From Polydactylus sextarius (taxonomy: Eukaryota; Chordata; Actinopteri; Polynemidae): a stretch of DNA of 64,000 nt. Location: positions 9,532,813 through 9,596,812 of the forward strand of contig CM028909.1 of NCBI GenBank assembly GCA_016801845.1. The letters run 5' to 3'. Below the pieces are notes generated by a model. It saw only the letters and a list, made by a program, of their open reading frames with translations. It was not told where the DNA came from and searched no databases. Each line of letters begins with the position of its first letter. Within the stretch, counting starts at the first letter, position 1. Position numbers and translations under genes: made by a program. This document shows positions 1 through 12,527 of this stretch, piece after piece.

Positions 1-720
1 GAGCTGCATCGGTGTTACAAGCAACTACCGCACTATAATGCAGATGGTTTCAATAACTACTGGTTGATTTTCCCATTTGCAACTCTTTAGATCTAATTTA
101 AGTAATTTTGCATGTAAAAATATAAAATATTTAATTATTCAAGCTTCTTAAAATATGATACATATTTGCTGTACTTACAAATAGATACATAATTTGAAAT
201 TTTATTTGTTTTTAATATTTTGGACATTTTTTGCATCAATTGTTTAACTAAGAAAAGAAGATCTGTAGCTCATGAAGCTTATGGAGAGAATACCAAAAAC
301 TGCAAAACTCATCAAGGTAAAAAAGTGGCTACTTTGAATAATCTAAAATATAAAACATATTCTGGTTTGTTTAATACTTTTTTGTTTACTACATGATTCC
401 ACATATGTTCCTTTATAGTTTGGATGTCTTCGGTATTAATCTACAATCAAAAAAACATTGAATGAGAGGATGTGTCCATGGTATCATGATAACAACTTTT
501 GATAGGTTTTGATAGTTTGCGAGGGTATTTTTCTTACTAAACTTCATACTTTTACTTAAATAATATTCGCAGTGTAACACAGTAAGGTCATAGTGTGCTA
601 ATAATATTTTATCTCGGGTAAATGATTTAAATGTTTCCACCGTTTGTGGTTTCAAAGGAACAGAAAGTCCTTATCTATCTGACACAATAAACAGGTCATG
701 TGTTCAAAGAAGTTAGTGTG
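1..720. other. AT-rich intergenic sequence, no gene seen
   Basis: The stretch is AT-rich with only short open frames on either strand (longest about 80 codons, of T-rich low-quality composition). I see no splice-flanked coding exon, RNA gene or clear mobile element. It is the upstream flank of fam110a. Confidence 0.6.
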
Positions 721-734
721 TTTCCTTCCTTGGT

Positions 735-925
735 GAGTGAAATGGACCAATCAAAGGGAAGAGGCGGGCTTAGCAGCAGCACACATGAGTTGTCAAACAG
801 GTTTGTCTTGAGCTGCTAAGTGGTTTCAAACACTTTCACACACACATTAGTGAGAGGAGATCGGCACGGTGTGTCCGTTGGGTCGACAAAGGACACACGG
901 GAGAAGATCAGGAGCTCAACAGGAG
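735..925 (+). promoter_or_regulatory. fam110a: Probable fam110a promoter and first non-coding exon
   Basis: A CCAAT box (747-751, within GGACCAATCA) is followed by a GC box (GGCGGG, 763-768), then by sequence ending in a good donor (AGGAG/gtgag, exon end 925). A second untranslated exon fits 1275-1334 (ctcag/TGCTGG to GGCAG/gtaaga). A third begins at 2164 after ttctgcag and carries the start codon. The transcription start itself cannot be fixed from sequence. Confidence 0.45.
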
Positions 926-1548
926 GTGAGTTTTCTGTAGACGTGAAGAGGAAGAAACAGAAACTGACGAATGATTAACCTACACTATCATACAGACTTG
1001 TCAGGACTTGACTAGTATGCAGGCCTTGAGACTACAGGGCAACATGAGGGACAATTTCTGTTGTTTGCCTTTTGCGTGGCTGTGTCATTTCTGTTTGGCT
1101 TCCTGCTTCATCCCATGTTTGTCACAGTAGCTGAACGTGCCTGCTCTTGACTCAGAAACACTAAATTAAAGGCTCTATTTTTGTTTGTCTCACCCACCTC
1201 TTGACATTCCTCTTTGGTTTGTAATACGTCAGCCTGTCGTCTTTAATGATATATCACAGAGTCCGCTGTCTCAGTGCTGGTGACGAGGGAAGCTGAAGAG
1301 GAGATTCAGGAGAAGAGACCAGACCTCGAGGCAGGTAAGACCAGAGACAAACTCACACAGAGAGAGAGAGAGAGGTTCACAGCTCTCTGGGCAGGAGTCT
1401 GGCCCGGCTCAGACTGGAATGGCAAATATGTGGAGAATGTGACCGGCAGATGCAGACTGTTTCACACACATGGGATCCTAAGTCTACGCAGAAGTTTGAG
1501 AGAAAATATCTGTTGATTCTTGTGACCTTGGGGCTCATGGCTGAACAC

Positions 1549-1701
1549 GCACACACACACACACACACACTTTGTGCAGGTTAACATATTCTAAGTTGAA
1601 GCTGTGTTTTTGACTTGAATTGAGGCAGAGGCTGGCTACAACCGTGGCAACTGTGCACTTTATTTAAAGACGAAGAGTCATTGTTCCCATAGCAGCTGTT
1701 G

Positions 1702-1741
<40 letters not shown>
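1549..1741. repeat. (AC)n at 1549-1570 and (GT)n(GA)n at 1702-1741 microsatellites
   Basis: Two simple repeats in the second fam110a 5' UTR intron: an AC run, then a compound GT run passing into a GA run. They account for the small open frames seen there on the minus strand. Confidence 0.9.
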
Positions 1742-2343
1742 AACAGCAAGAGAGAGAGATCTGCTCTGTGTTGCCTCCAGACAATAGCTTGTTGACAGCT
1801 GGACAGCTTCCCCATCACCCGTCCCTCACCCACACACACACACACTTCTGCCACTCTTCACAGGCTTTTGAATGACTGAAAATGAAGTGTCACTTTTATT
1901 GTGTGTTTGTCTGTGGAGAGATGGATGACTGTGAGTAATTGTTCTTATCTGTCTGTGCCGGGAGCCAATGAACTTGTGGGACGGAGAAGCATTAAAGGGA
2001 GTGATTGGCTACAGGCTTAAAGAAAAGAGAGAGTTTCTGAGTGTTGAGTCTTTTTGTGGCGTTAGCTGCGTGTTGGACTACTAAAAGTGCTCACTAAATG
2101 TTTTTATTGACTCTCTACTTGAGTTCTTTATTGAGTTGTCTCTGATGTTTCTCTTTTCTGCAGAAAGTGTGAATGTCAAGGCACTAGATTTCAGCGGAGA
2201 TAATGATGTTACAACTCTTTCAAAGTGGAGCGGTGCTGATCACGAGATGACGATACAGAGGACATAAAGGATAACGCCACAACTTGTGAAGGAGGCTAAA
2301 AAGAAGACAGCACATAGCGACAGGTACAACTGGTTTAACGAAA

Positions 2344-3621
2344 ATGCCTGTGAACACTATCCAGCGGCCACTGAGGCAACCGGCGAGGACCGCCGCCGTA
2401 GCTACACCCCCACGTTTGAGGCCCAAAGGGCCAGTGGGACCCGACTTTTATCGGCAATTCCCGACAGCTGAGGCTCGACCAAAGCAGAGCGCAGTGGAGA
2501 GGCTGGAAGCAGACAAGGCTAAATATGTCAAGAGTCGAGTAGCTTTGTCCAAGCAGCAACCGGTCAAGCCAACTGAGGTACCAAAACCCGCGCCCAGCCC
2601 TGTCACGTCCCTGCGTCCCACCAGGAAGACACCGACCCAAACAAAAGTGAAGCAGGAGGGCGTCCAGTTCGACCTGGAGCACCTGACTAACCTCATCAGT
2701 GGTATGAATGACGGACCCCAGTCCAGCACCACTGAAAGCTCAGAGGACAGTAGAGTCCCTGTTCCTGTAATTGTTGCTCACAATTCTCCCACATCTGCAG
2801 CACCACAACAGAAAAAAGAGCGACCTCGTCCACCTCCACGACCTGATATGTCTGCCTTGGCTAAAGTGAGATTAAAAGCCTCAGGACCTTCCAAGGTTGA
2901 GGTTTCAGGTTCTCCTCAGTCTGCGATGGTCTCTGCAGGGGCAGTTCGCAGAGTGGACGTCATGCCCCAGGCCAGCCCGGCGAGGACGTCCTGCAGACCC
3001 CCTCAGTTCATGCGGCAGCCACTGCAGCCTGTACCTTTACATTCCCAGTCTCCACTACATCAGGCTGCTTCAAACCGGCGACTCTTTCACCTGAGAACAA
3101 CACCAGCTTCTTCTCCCCTGAAACCTGTTGTTGCCCCATCAAAACCTGACAACACTCCCTCCTCTTCAGCCACAACCCCCGTCCCTGCTTCACAACCCCC
3201 CAACATCCCTGATTTGCCTCCACCCTCCCCAGCAATTACACGTTTATCTTCTTCCAGCTCCAGGAAACGCCCGTCTCTGACTCGGTCTAAATCAGACATG
3301 AGCGACAGATACTCCAGAGCTGGGACTGAGCTGGAGCGGTTCTTCAACCTGTGTGGTTTGGACCCCGCAGACCTGCAGGAGTTGAAGGGATCTAGTTCTG
3401 ACATTGTTTCCCTCGCTCGTTTCCGCAGTGTCAGTGCCCCGGGGTCTGAGTGTGCAGGCTCTGGTAAGGACGATGGAGATGAGGACGAGGAGGAGGAGGA
3501 AGCTGCAAAAGCTGCAGAGCGTGTTCCTTATGGTGTTTCTGTTATTGAGAGAAATGCAAGAGTGATCAAATGGTTGTATGGGCTCCGTCAGGCCAAGGAA
3601 GTAAAAAGCACCAATTTATAG
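2344..3621 (+). CDS. fam110a: FAM110 family protein, FAM110A type
   Basis: Single coding exon, 425 aa. FAM110 proteins are poorly characterised vertebrate proteins that localise to centrosomes and spindle poles and influence microtubules and the cell cycle. The N-terminal FAM110 region (about residues 1-75) is present, including RLRPKGPVGPDFYRQ and ERLEADKAKYVKSR. The C-terminal FAM110 region (about 325-420) includes FFNLCGLDPADLQELKG, FRSVSAPGSE and VIERNARVIKWLYGLRQAKE. Between them is a Pro/Ser-rich disordered stretch, and an acidic run (DEDEEEEEA) precedes the C-terminal motif. It is longer than mammalian FAM110A (about 295 aa), mainly through the linker. I chose the A paralogue because fkbp1a, snph and rad21l1 lie nearby, as on human 20p13. 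The start is the first in-frame ATG of the exon that follows the 5' UTR introns. Confidence 0.88.
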   Translation: MPVNTIQRPLRQPARTAAVATPPRLRPKGPVGPDFYRQFPTAEARPKQSAVERLEADKAKYVKSRVALSKQQPVKPTEVPKPAPSPVTSLRPTRKTPTQTKVKQEGVQFDLEHLTNLISGMNDGPQSSTTESSEDSRVPVPVIVAHNSPTSAAPQQKKERPRPPPRPDMSALAKVRLKASGPSKVEVSGSPQSAMVSAGAVRRVDVMPQASPARTSCRPPQFMRQPLQPVPLHSQSPLHQAASNRRLFHLRTTPASSPLKPVVAPSKPDNTPSSSATTPVPASQPPNIPDLPPPSPAITRLSSSSSRKRPSLTRSKSDMSDRYSRAGTELERFFNLCGLDPADLQELKGSSSDIVSLARFRSVSAPGSECAGSGKDDGDEDEEEEEAAKAAERVPYGVSVIERNARVIKWLYGLRQAKEVKSTNL

Positions 3622-4512
3622 AATGTTTATGATCATTAAAGGATTTAGGACGAGTCCACTTCCTCAGAGACAGCCATGTTAGTACCAGCAAGTTTCTACA
3701 GTAGCTCAGAATGGACAAACTAAACCTTAGAGGTTTGGCTATTGTAGCTTTTCCTGGAAAAGGAAGGAGAGCAAAGAGGGATATTCAGTTCAGTCAGGTT
3801 CTTACACACAAGTTTTCAAAACAAAAATGAAAACTGTTGACATGTAAAATCAACACTGATCTCATTTCTGATCGGTTTCTCTGTTGTTGTCATTGTCATC
3901 TGGGTTCTTTCTTTTTTTTTTTCTTACAAATTTAGAAACATTTGAGATTAAATGTTTGTAATTAAACAACAGAAAAATCTATTCTCATTTCAAAAAAGTT
4001 ACCTTTTTTTGTTATTTTTTTGTGAGTCTTAAACAGGGCTTTCAACAGATCACATTCTGCTGTAAATTGATCTAATTAAAGATTGAATGATGCAAGTATC
4101 TTGTTTGTTCCTCTTTGTGGTGTTTTTTTTTAAAATATGAAACCAATAATAATATTGTTTATTACCTGTATTAATAACAGTCCAGTTCATTTATTCATAC
4201 ACAGCCTGGTAGTAAATGGCAAATATTTTCTTCAAATAAGATCAAAGTGCAAAGTTGACCCACTGATTTTTTTTTTTTTTTTTGTGATGAAATAATACTT
4301 TCATGCTTCATACTGTAAAACTGTTCTCTCTTTTTTTTAGTGATGACGACCTGTGTTTAAAAACATGGTGTTTTCATGAAAATGCCAGTTTCACTGATGT
4401 TCCACAAGAGGTCAGAGCAGGACACGTACTGACAGCTCATTGAAAAAAAAATCTGTCCTTTCCTCACTATGTTTCAAAAGAACTAGTGGATATCTGTCTG
4501 TCTGTCTGTCTG

Positions 4513-4577
<65 letters not shown>

Positions 4578-4801
4578 GTCTGTGTGTCTGTCCTAACCTT
4601 TATTCACTCTTAAATATGAGTAAATGGGGGGAGGATCTAACTCGAGAGCTGTTAAACCAGATTCCAGTGTGAAAGAAGTGAAGGGGGGTTGACTTAAATA
4701 CAACTGCATGAGCATGAAGAGAGCTATTCTTGTTTGATGCCCACAAAGGAATATTGAAACATACAGTCTGCATGTGGCATTATTCTTCCTAACTTCAAAG
4801 A
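3622..4801. other. fam110a 3' UTR and spacer with a long TGTC tetranucleotide repeat
   Basis: ATTAAA-type poly(A) signals occur at 3635-3640 and near 4075-4080. A nearly pure TGTC repeat of about 100 bp spans 4492-4592, with a few interruptions. Poly-T runs lie near 3910 and 4270. No coding exon seen. Confidence 0.6.
4492..4592. repeat. (TGTC)n microsatellite
   Basis: About 25 TGTC units with occasional TGTG or TATC variants, between fam110a and the MFSD2-like gene. Confidence 0.92.
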
Positions 4802-6742
4802 ATGAGTTGTTTTAAAGATTTCAGAAATCGGTTACAGACATTAAAAAATCAACTGCTCAAACACAATGTGGACAAAAACTCCTGCAGCGAAGGTCGACAT
4901 CAGGGTAAGATGGTAAGTTCTCAAAATGAAATCTCTTCATATTGTATTATAATATGTGTTATAAAAACAAGAGTTACATATTAATCTTTATTGGACTGGG
5001 GGTCATTTTTCATACCTCAAAGTATAGTTTTTCAAATTTGATTTGATTCATAATATTCTTCAAACTCTTGATCTGATCAGTGCATCATGTTGGTAACTGT
5101 TCAACACCATTTATGTGATACATGCATCAATTTAAAGGATGAAAAACTGTTCTTGTCCCTGGTCTTCACAGGACTCGGGGGGGATTCCTGTGATCAGGAA
5201 GTTGTGTTACGCTGTGGGTGGGATCCCAAATCCGTTGACCTCAGTAGCTATATCAATTTCCCTGCAAATTTTCCTTCTGGATATTGTGCAGGTAAAAGTT
5301 TGAAACTGTTACAGACCTTTTTAATACAACATGTAAATACAAATATATTCTGCATTGTGATGAGAGTCTTTTAGGAGATGGATCACATGTTTTCACAGAT
5401 GGAGCCCTGGCATGTTTCCATGATTTTATTCGTAAGTCGGGCCTGGGACGCTGTGACTGACCCTCTGGTCGGTTATCTGGCGAGCCGCAGTAAATGGACA
5501 AGCATCGGCAAACTCACTCCATGGTTGGTTGGTCGGTTGGTTGGTTGGTTTTTCATCCTGAGTTAAGTTACGACTGTTTTCAGCAGAGCTGTCTCTGTTT
5601 GTCTCACAGGATGGTTCTTTCCACTCCGTTTGGGATCCTGTCCTATCTGCTGCAGTGGTTTGTGCCAGGAGGCTCCATGTCTCAGCCTCTCAGTATGGTT
5701 TGGTTCCTCGCAGCAGCCTGCCTGTTTGAGACCATCATGAGTGTGAGTCAGTGGGAGCTGATTTCTCCTTTGCCCTACACCTGTTGCACTAAACTCAACT
5801 TTTTAAACAATAGAAGCCACTGGGTTAAATTATCAAACTACATAAAGTAGTTAGTGGCAGTAAAGACCTGCTGGTAAAATACTGTGTATATACAGAAAGT
5901 TTACTTAGTTTATCTTATTTTATTCTTATTCTTATTGGGCTTACACCAGGACCAGAGAATCTAATTTTGTTGATGATGATAATAAAGCTCCTTGAATCCT
6001 TGAATCCTTAAAATAGAATATTTTTATATCGTTGTATTCCTACTGCTGGTACTTGTATCTTGTATATTTTGCGCTTTAATTTTTCCTTCACTGCACTCTC
6101 CTTTGTTCTTTTTCTTTCTCACAGATTCAGACTTTTGCAATTTTTCGTGTCACCATTATTGCTGCCATTTTGCTCCAAGCTGTGTCACTATGGCTACCGG
6201 CTTTCACACCATGTCATTTGTTAACAGTGTTACAATGTCCCCTACATCTCACTAACCATGTTCCTGGGAGGAAATCAGAGAGACAGAGACTCTTTCACAG
6301 CCTACAGTAAGTAGTACAGAGACACACTCACATCTCACATCCTGCTGCTTATTCCCAGATCATAGGCCAAAATAAAAACATGTTCATCACGTTCTTCATC
6401 CTCTTCCTCTGTATCTGTGTCCAGGAATGAATGCAGAGATGGTGGCAGCGCTGCTGGGCTCCTTAGTGCAGGGTCAAGTCATAGCTGTGTATAACAAAGA
6501 GAAGAAGGTGGTTTGTCAACAGATGATCAATGACACGGTTCAAAGCACGTCTTCACCCCAAATTGGAAAGCTTCATGATACGGTAGAAACTTCTCATTGA
6601 AATGTTAAATATACAATCGTTGAAATTACGCTCCTATTTCTTTAACAGTTAAGTGGCGTCTGCCTTGTACTCACATAGTCCCAGGGATATCTGGTTACCC
6701 TGTAATTTGCTGTTATTAGCTTGACATTGTTGTGTGCTCACT

Positions 6743-6825
<83 letters not shown>

Positions 6826-9800
6826 AAGCTCTTAGATTTGATGGAATTATATATGTTTAAACCATAACAACTGATTTCAATGAGACAATCAGCCTGAGAC
6901 TGATTTAAGGAATATTCACTTTATTTGTAAAAGTGAACTACATAAAATACTACCATAAAAAGAAAACAAAAACAAACAAACAAAGAGACACAAAAACAAT
7001 TTCAGAGAAACACTAAACAACTGCAAAGAGAGTCAAAGACATAAAAAAAAAACATAAAACAACCATAGAAAAACACATTATAACCACAAACAGACACAAA
7101 ATGACCACAAACAAAACATGCTAAATAACCTCAAAGAGACACAGGACAAGCTCAAAGAAACAGAACAAGATCTCAAAGACATCACACTGTTGTGGTTTTT
7201 CTCTTTCATTTTAGTTTTTAAGTGTCAGCTTTAAGTGTACTCATTATACTCAGCTAAACAGGAGAGCGGCAAGAGTCTTTTCAACAATCATAGAATAAAC
7301 TGAGATTATCTGAGGTTAAATTAAGTTTTAAGCAAGTGCGACTGTTTACTCGTTTTTGTTGGCTCTGGGCTTGAGTTTGTTCACGGGATAATGTGTTTTC
7401 TCTGTCAAAGTTTAATGTGTGTTTTTTTTTCACCAGCAAAGGGCTTTCCTGATCTCAGCTCTGGTCATGGGCGCTTTATATTTTCTCTGCAGCCTGATTC
7501 ACTTCCTCGGCGTGAAGGAACAGCAGGGTGAGTTAGAAAAGGCCAGTGAGCAATAGTTAACTATTAAACAACAAATAATACAACAAATGAGTGATCAGTA
7601 TGTTTCTAAACTCAGGACCTGGCTCATTTGTTGTCGTCGTAACTATGAATTATTATATCTTTGATACTTGACAAACTCTTCCTTGAGAGTTCATATCTGA
7701 TTTTATTTTCAGCCTCTCTCAGCTCTGATTGCAAAGTGAGACCACCCTTTCTGACCTCGCTGAAGATGCTGATATGCTTCATTCCTTACCAGCGACTGGT
7801 GCTTGGTTTTGTGTTTAGTGCATTTGCAATCCAGGTAACAGCTAAACATGGACACTGATGAAACATGAATATTAATAATTCTTAGCATTTCTGCATATTT
7901 CCAGATTTTTTTTTTATTCATCATGTTTTACAAAGTACAATATATTCTAAATGTATGTTCCATGTGTGTTTTATCTCAGATGTCCTGGAATAATTTTGCA
8001 CTTTTTAGCAGTAACGTAGCCGGGCTCGGAGCCGAGTTCAAGTTCCTCCCTCTGTCTCTGCTGGTAAAATTAAAATCACGCGCTCTGCTCACCTACATGT
8101 TAATAAATGCAGATTTTCAGTAGCCTTCGAAAGATTTCACAACATGCCTTACTAAGAGACATAACACAGTCTGAGAAACGATTACAATATTTCCACAGAT
8201 GTCTGCCTCACTAGCAGTTCCTGTTTGGCAGGCAGTTCTTCTGAGAATAGGGAAAAAGAACACAGTTTTCATCGGACTATCAGTAAGAAATTACAGACAT
8301 CCCAGCACATTTGTCTTAGTGATAAAAGTAATTTCTTGTAAAGCCTGTTCATGTCTCTCTCTCTCTCAGATTTTCATCCCAGCAATGATCGTAATTGCCT
8401 GTATTCCTACTAACCTGCCAGCCTTCATGATTATTTGCATTCTGTTGGGATTCAGCGTGGGAGCTGTATTTTTACTACCGTGGTGAGTAAATTTCCGTGT
8501 TAGGACATAAAGTCCTGTCCTTTTCAATGCATCTGTCACATCTGATCAGTATCAGAGCTAAATGTTCACATGAATCATTCACATCACCTCTTAGCAGTGT
8601 TGAATACTCTAGCATCAGTGTGTTTTATGTGTTTATGTATGGTTTTTGCATTTGATTTATTTGCTCGTAATGTATATACAACAGGGCATGGGTAGATTAC
8701 TGTGCAGGCCCATCGGACACAGGACCAATATCCCTCAGAGATCATCCACAAATAGACACAAAATAACTAGAAGGAGACACAAAACAATGACAAAGAAGCA
8801 TAAAATCTAAAAAAAAGGCACAAAACAACTTGGAAAGAGGTGCAAAACAGCAACAAAAAGGCACAAAACAGGCACAAAGATACACAAAACACCTATAAAA
8901 AGATGCGAAGCAACTGCAAAGTGGCACAAGTAACTGCAAAGACAGCAAATATAGAACACAAATAGCTGAAAAATAAATACAAACACACACAAAATTAAAA
9001 TATATACAAATTGATTTTGTTTATATCAATTTAAACTGGGTTGTTTTATATCTCTGCACCCATTTTCTTACAATACGTCCACGGCTGCAGGTCTATGCTT
9101 CCAGATGTGGTGGATGAGTTTGCTGTAAAACATCCATCTTACAAGGACCTGGAGCCTCTGTTTTTCTCCTGTTACGCTTTCTGCCAAAAGCTGGCAGGAA
9201 GCCTTTCTGCTGGAATTTCAACCTTGGTATTACAGTGAGTCAGTCCTCCTCTGTCTTTATCTGTTGTGTGTGTGAATCATTTGGTTTTGATTTGGTCACA
9301 CTCTGCTCTCTCCCTCTTTGCAGGTTCGTGAGCTACAGAGCCGGAGCCTGTTACCATGGTGATGGTGTGGCGACAACTCTGACGGTGCTGTTCTCACCGG
9401 TACCCATCGCATTTCAGCTGATAGCCATGGTCATTTTTTACACCTACCCAATCAATGAGGGGCAACGTTCACAGCCCCATGAGCGACAGACCACAGTCAA
9501 GTAAGTCATGGATGGAGGCCACCATTGGTTCCTGACATGACAGTATATTTTCATCACAACATTGTGTCAAATGAAATATAAAGTGAAAGAAGTCTCTTAT
9601 ACGTGATGGTTGTGAATCTGCTGCTTTGTTTTTATCACAGCAGCCTGCTATGTTTAGTGAAAACCTCTAGGAATAAAACTTTAGGCAGTCTGGCCTCAGC
9701 CAAAACCAATAAGAATAACTATGATAAATCAAATGTGCAATCATTATTTTATTAATCCCGAGGGAAGGGTACATTGTAAATGCTTATGCATATTATTTAA

Positions 9801-10984
9801 ACAACGTAAGCATGAACAGTGCTGAGGGAAAACTAAGCTAAAAGAGAGAGAATTAATATTGGACTCAAATTGAAAGTTTTGATGCTGCATCCAAGTAATC
9901 AAAAAAGCAAGTGAGTGGGTTTAAATTCACAGTTGTTTCACATCAGTTCAGCAATGTCAGTGATATTTTGGTCATATGCTCATTTACTTTCCGTGTGAGG
10001 TTCAAAGAGACTGAAAGAGAAAGAGGGTCAGTAGTGGCCTGGTAGCTAAGGAAGCAGACTTGGGTCTGGAAGGTCACAGGTTTGAATCCACCAACTGCCA
10101 AGGTCCCACTGAGGTACCCTTGAGCAAGGTAATGTCTCCACACAAGCTCCCCCAGCACTGTATAGCTGCCACCTGCTCATGTGTGTGATAGGTTAAATGC
10201 AGAGGTCGTGTGCTGTGTGTTCAATGGCAAAATGAGAATCCCTCACTCAGATTAATCGATGATATTCTCTTATACGTGGGATAAATATGAAGCACTAGCT
10301 GTGAGCTGGTGAGCCAAGCTGAAGCTGTGTCTGTGAGTTTCGAGGTAGGCTTGTTGAGAAAAGGTTATCCATCTCCTCATTTTATTATTGACACAAAGAT
10401 AGAAGCAACTATTCCTTGAAGCATTTTGTCTGTTGTCTTCATACAGCAACCAAACTGAGGATCTAAGCTCCACTTTAACAGCAAACAGAAGAACATGAGA
10501 ATAAGACTAGATTTTTCTATAATCATTTGATTATTGCTTTAAGATATTTATTGTAACATGCATAAATGTTTATGGCGGTAATATTTGTTTTTCTCTCTAT
10601 TCTTCATCCAGCTCAGAACGTGGATCACTGTCATCATCACCAGACCAAAGACAAACTGTTGAGGAGCTGGCGGTTCTGGAGCAACCTCATGGTGGTGTGA
10701 CACCAAGTTCACATCACAACACAAAGACCAACGCGTCGCACAAGTCAAATTCCTCACTGCGCTGTTACAGTCACAATAAAAAATGCTCGGCGAGGTCGTC
10801 TGCCCACTCAGATGTGACGGAGAGGCCTCCCGCAGGATACAGCAGACCTGAATCAGTCAATCAATCAGATATAAATCCTCATTTGACTGGACAGAAGCTG
10901 GAGAGAGTCAGATCTCAGCAGCGTTCAGACAGACAGGGTAGGGACTGTAAGTCAAAAGTGAGACCCAAAGACTTGTGGATATAG
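4802..10984 (+). CDS. MFSD2-family sodium-dependent lysophospholipid symporter-like protein
   Basis: Fourteen coding exons join in phase: 4802-4912, 5172-5291, 5399-5523, 5610-5742, 6228-6306, 6425-6582, 7437-7527, 7713-7834, 7980-8063, 8199-8282, 8370-8482, 9091-9234, 9324-9500, 10612-10984 (637 aa). It is a major-facilitator membrane carrier. MFSD2A imports lysophosphatidylcholine with Na+, and MFSD2B exports sphingosine-1-phosphate. Family hallmarks are KLCYAVGGIPN, AWDAVTDPLVG (Asp94/Asp98, the Na+-site pair in MFSD2A), YNVPYISLTMFLGG, RDRDSFTAYRM, WSMLPDVVDEF and FCQKLAGS, whose Lys440 aligns with the lipid-binding Lys436 of human MFSD2A. Parts of the last membrane half (RAGACYHGDGVATTLTVL) look closer to MFSD2B, so I do not assign a paralogue. 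The last exon adds about 123 polar Ser/His/Lys-rich residues, well beyond the usual short tail. The start codon is the first ATG of a short exon and is the least certain part. Confidence 0.85.
5956..6009 (+). mobile_element. LINE 3' tail remnant
   Basis: The sequence ends in AATCTAATTTTGTTGATGATG, then AATAAAG and direct CTTGAATC repeats, the usual shape of a fish L2/CR1-like LINE 3' end. It lies in intron 4 of the MFSD2-like gene. Confidence 0.45.
6744..6824. repeat. (GT)n microsatellite
   Basis: Uninterrupted dinucleotide run of about 81 bp in intron 6 of the MFSD2-like gene. Confidence 0.95.
6940..7190. repeat. A-rich degenerate minisatellite, array 1
   Basis: Imperfect units around ACACAAAACAACCACAAA and AAAGAGACACA repeat at roughly 20-30 bp spacing. 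The same family appears in a later intron of this gene (8745-8990). Confidence 0.6.
8745..8990. repeat. A-rich degenerate minisatellite, array 2
   Basis: Repeated units such as GGCACAAAACAAC, GACACAAAACAATGACAAAG and GGTGCAAAACAGCAAC at about 20-30 bp period. This is the same family as 6940-7190. Reverse-strand open frames here are products of the periodic repeat. Confidence 0.65.
9741..9770 (-). mobile_element. Short LINE-like 3' tail remnant
   Basis: TTTATTAATCCCGAGGGAA is the reverse complement of the conserved end shared by several fish retroelements. The rest of the element is not recognisable. Confidence 0.35.
10030..10250 (+). mobile_element. tRNA-derived teleost SINE
   Basis: A pol III B box (GGTTTGAATCC, 10079-10089) follows a tRNA-like 5' part (GGCCTGGTAGCTAAGG). 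It is followed by a body with CACTGAGGTACCCTTGAGCA, which I recognise from abundant fish SINE copies. There is no folded tRNA with intact arms, so this is a SINE and not a tRNA gene. It lies in the last intron of the MFSD2-like gene. Confidence 0.65.
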
Positions 10985-12472
10985 TCACACAACTTAAAGT
11001 GGCTGTTTGCCATTATGAGAAATACACTGTTGTAAAAGTTTGATGATAAAACTGACACCTCCCTCACGCCTGCACTCGAAATACAAAGCCAGGCCCCTGA
11101 ACATGGGATGTGACTTTTTTTTCTCCCACAGAAATGTGATAAATAACCATGTTTACAATTTATTTAAATAGTTTTAACTGAGGGTGAAATGGTGACACTG
11201 TGCTCAGTGTAAAAAAAATATATTTTTTTTTTAGATTAAAAATGAAGTATTAGAGTATTAGTGGCAAGATGTAACCAAGGTTAATATTTTAATATGAACA
11301 AGAAGAGGAGAAAATGATGTTTGATCCAACTGAATGTTGATATAATAGTCGACTAATGTGATGTTACAGACGTTATTATTGAAGTTAATGTCATGTAAAT
11401 GTTTTTGAAGCATCATTCAATAGAATAAAACATCTATCCAACACCACAAAACAGTTTATGTTTTCAGTTTTATTCCACCAGGTGTACATCACCTGCACTT
11501 GTTGTTAATTAAAAACGATAAGATTTTAATATAAAATTAGTATAATACCTAAAACTCAAGCTGATCATCTGCCATTTAAAGCTTAATATTAGTGAAAGTG
11601 AACGTGTGTTGATTATTCTAATATCAAAATTTTTAATAGTTGTATTTTTGAGCTCAGTGGTTTTATCACATTGTTGTGAAATCTACTGGATTGATCATAT
11701 AAATAAAAAACATCCATAATAAACCAATATTTTAATTAACTTTACCTGAATTAATCATTTTTATATAGTTTTTTTTTTTTTTTAAGGTAGGATCTAAAAA
11801 CAAGTAGTTTTAGTGTAATAGTACTTATCCTAGTACCTAAAGTACTTAATTCAGTATGGAGGATTACACATTTTAATACTTGATGTTTTAATGCTTGAGA
11901 ACAACACAACATATTAGCAAACACAGTGAAAAAATTGCTGTAATGACAAATAATTGCTATAAAATGTCCATGCAGTATTTATTATTTAGATTTTCATTGT
12001 CTACGATTAAACATGAAGCCATTCGCTGTAAATACTGTTTCATGGACATGTATGTCATTGCAATAACAGACTGATATGTTACATTAACACATGATACATA
12101 TGATGAGATTTATGATCATGTTGCTCTATTACTGTTCGCTGTGCAAATAACGAGTTCACAGTATCAACTTCAAAGGTGATGACTTGACATTGTGTTTGTT
12201 TCTGTTTCCCTGTGGCTGCGAGGTTTTGTGTTTTTGTTGCATTCACTTCATTTTGTTCACCTGTTTATACACATAACACATTAAAAGGAGGTCAGACACG
12301 GTAAAGAGCTTGATAACTTTTGCTAATGACAATACAATGTTTTAGACTAATAGACGAGTAGCAAAAGACTGCAGGCGTTTTGGCTCATCAAAACAGGTAA
12401 AACAAGTGTAACACAATAATGATGATGTCTGTTGTTTCACGAGTGAGCCACAGCACATGCACACGCGTGTGC

Positions 12473-12475
<3 letters not shown>

Positions 12476-12527
<52 letters not shown>

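Noticed and set aside
2335..2682. Minus-strand open frame over the start of fam110a
   Set aside because: Antisense of a GC-rich coding exon whose plus frame is a clear FAM110 protein.
10030..10250. Possible tRNA gene with a GGTTTGAATCC B box
   Set aside because: No complete cloverleaf, degenerate A box, and a 3' body typical of fish SINEs.
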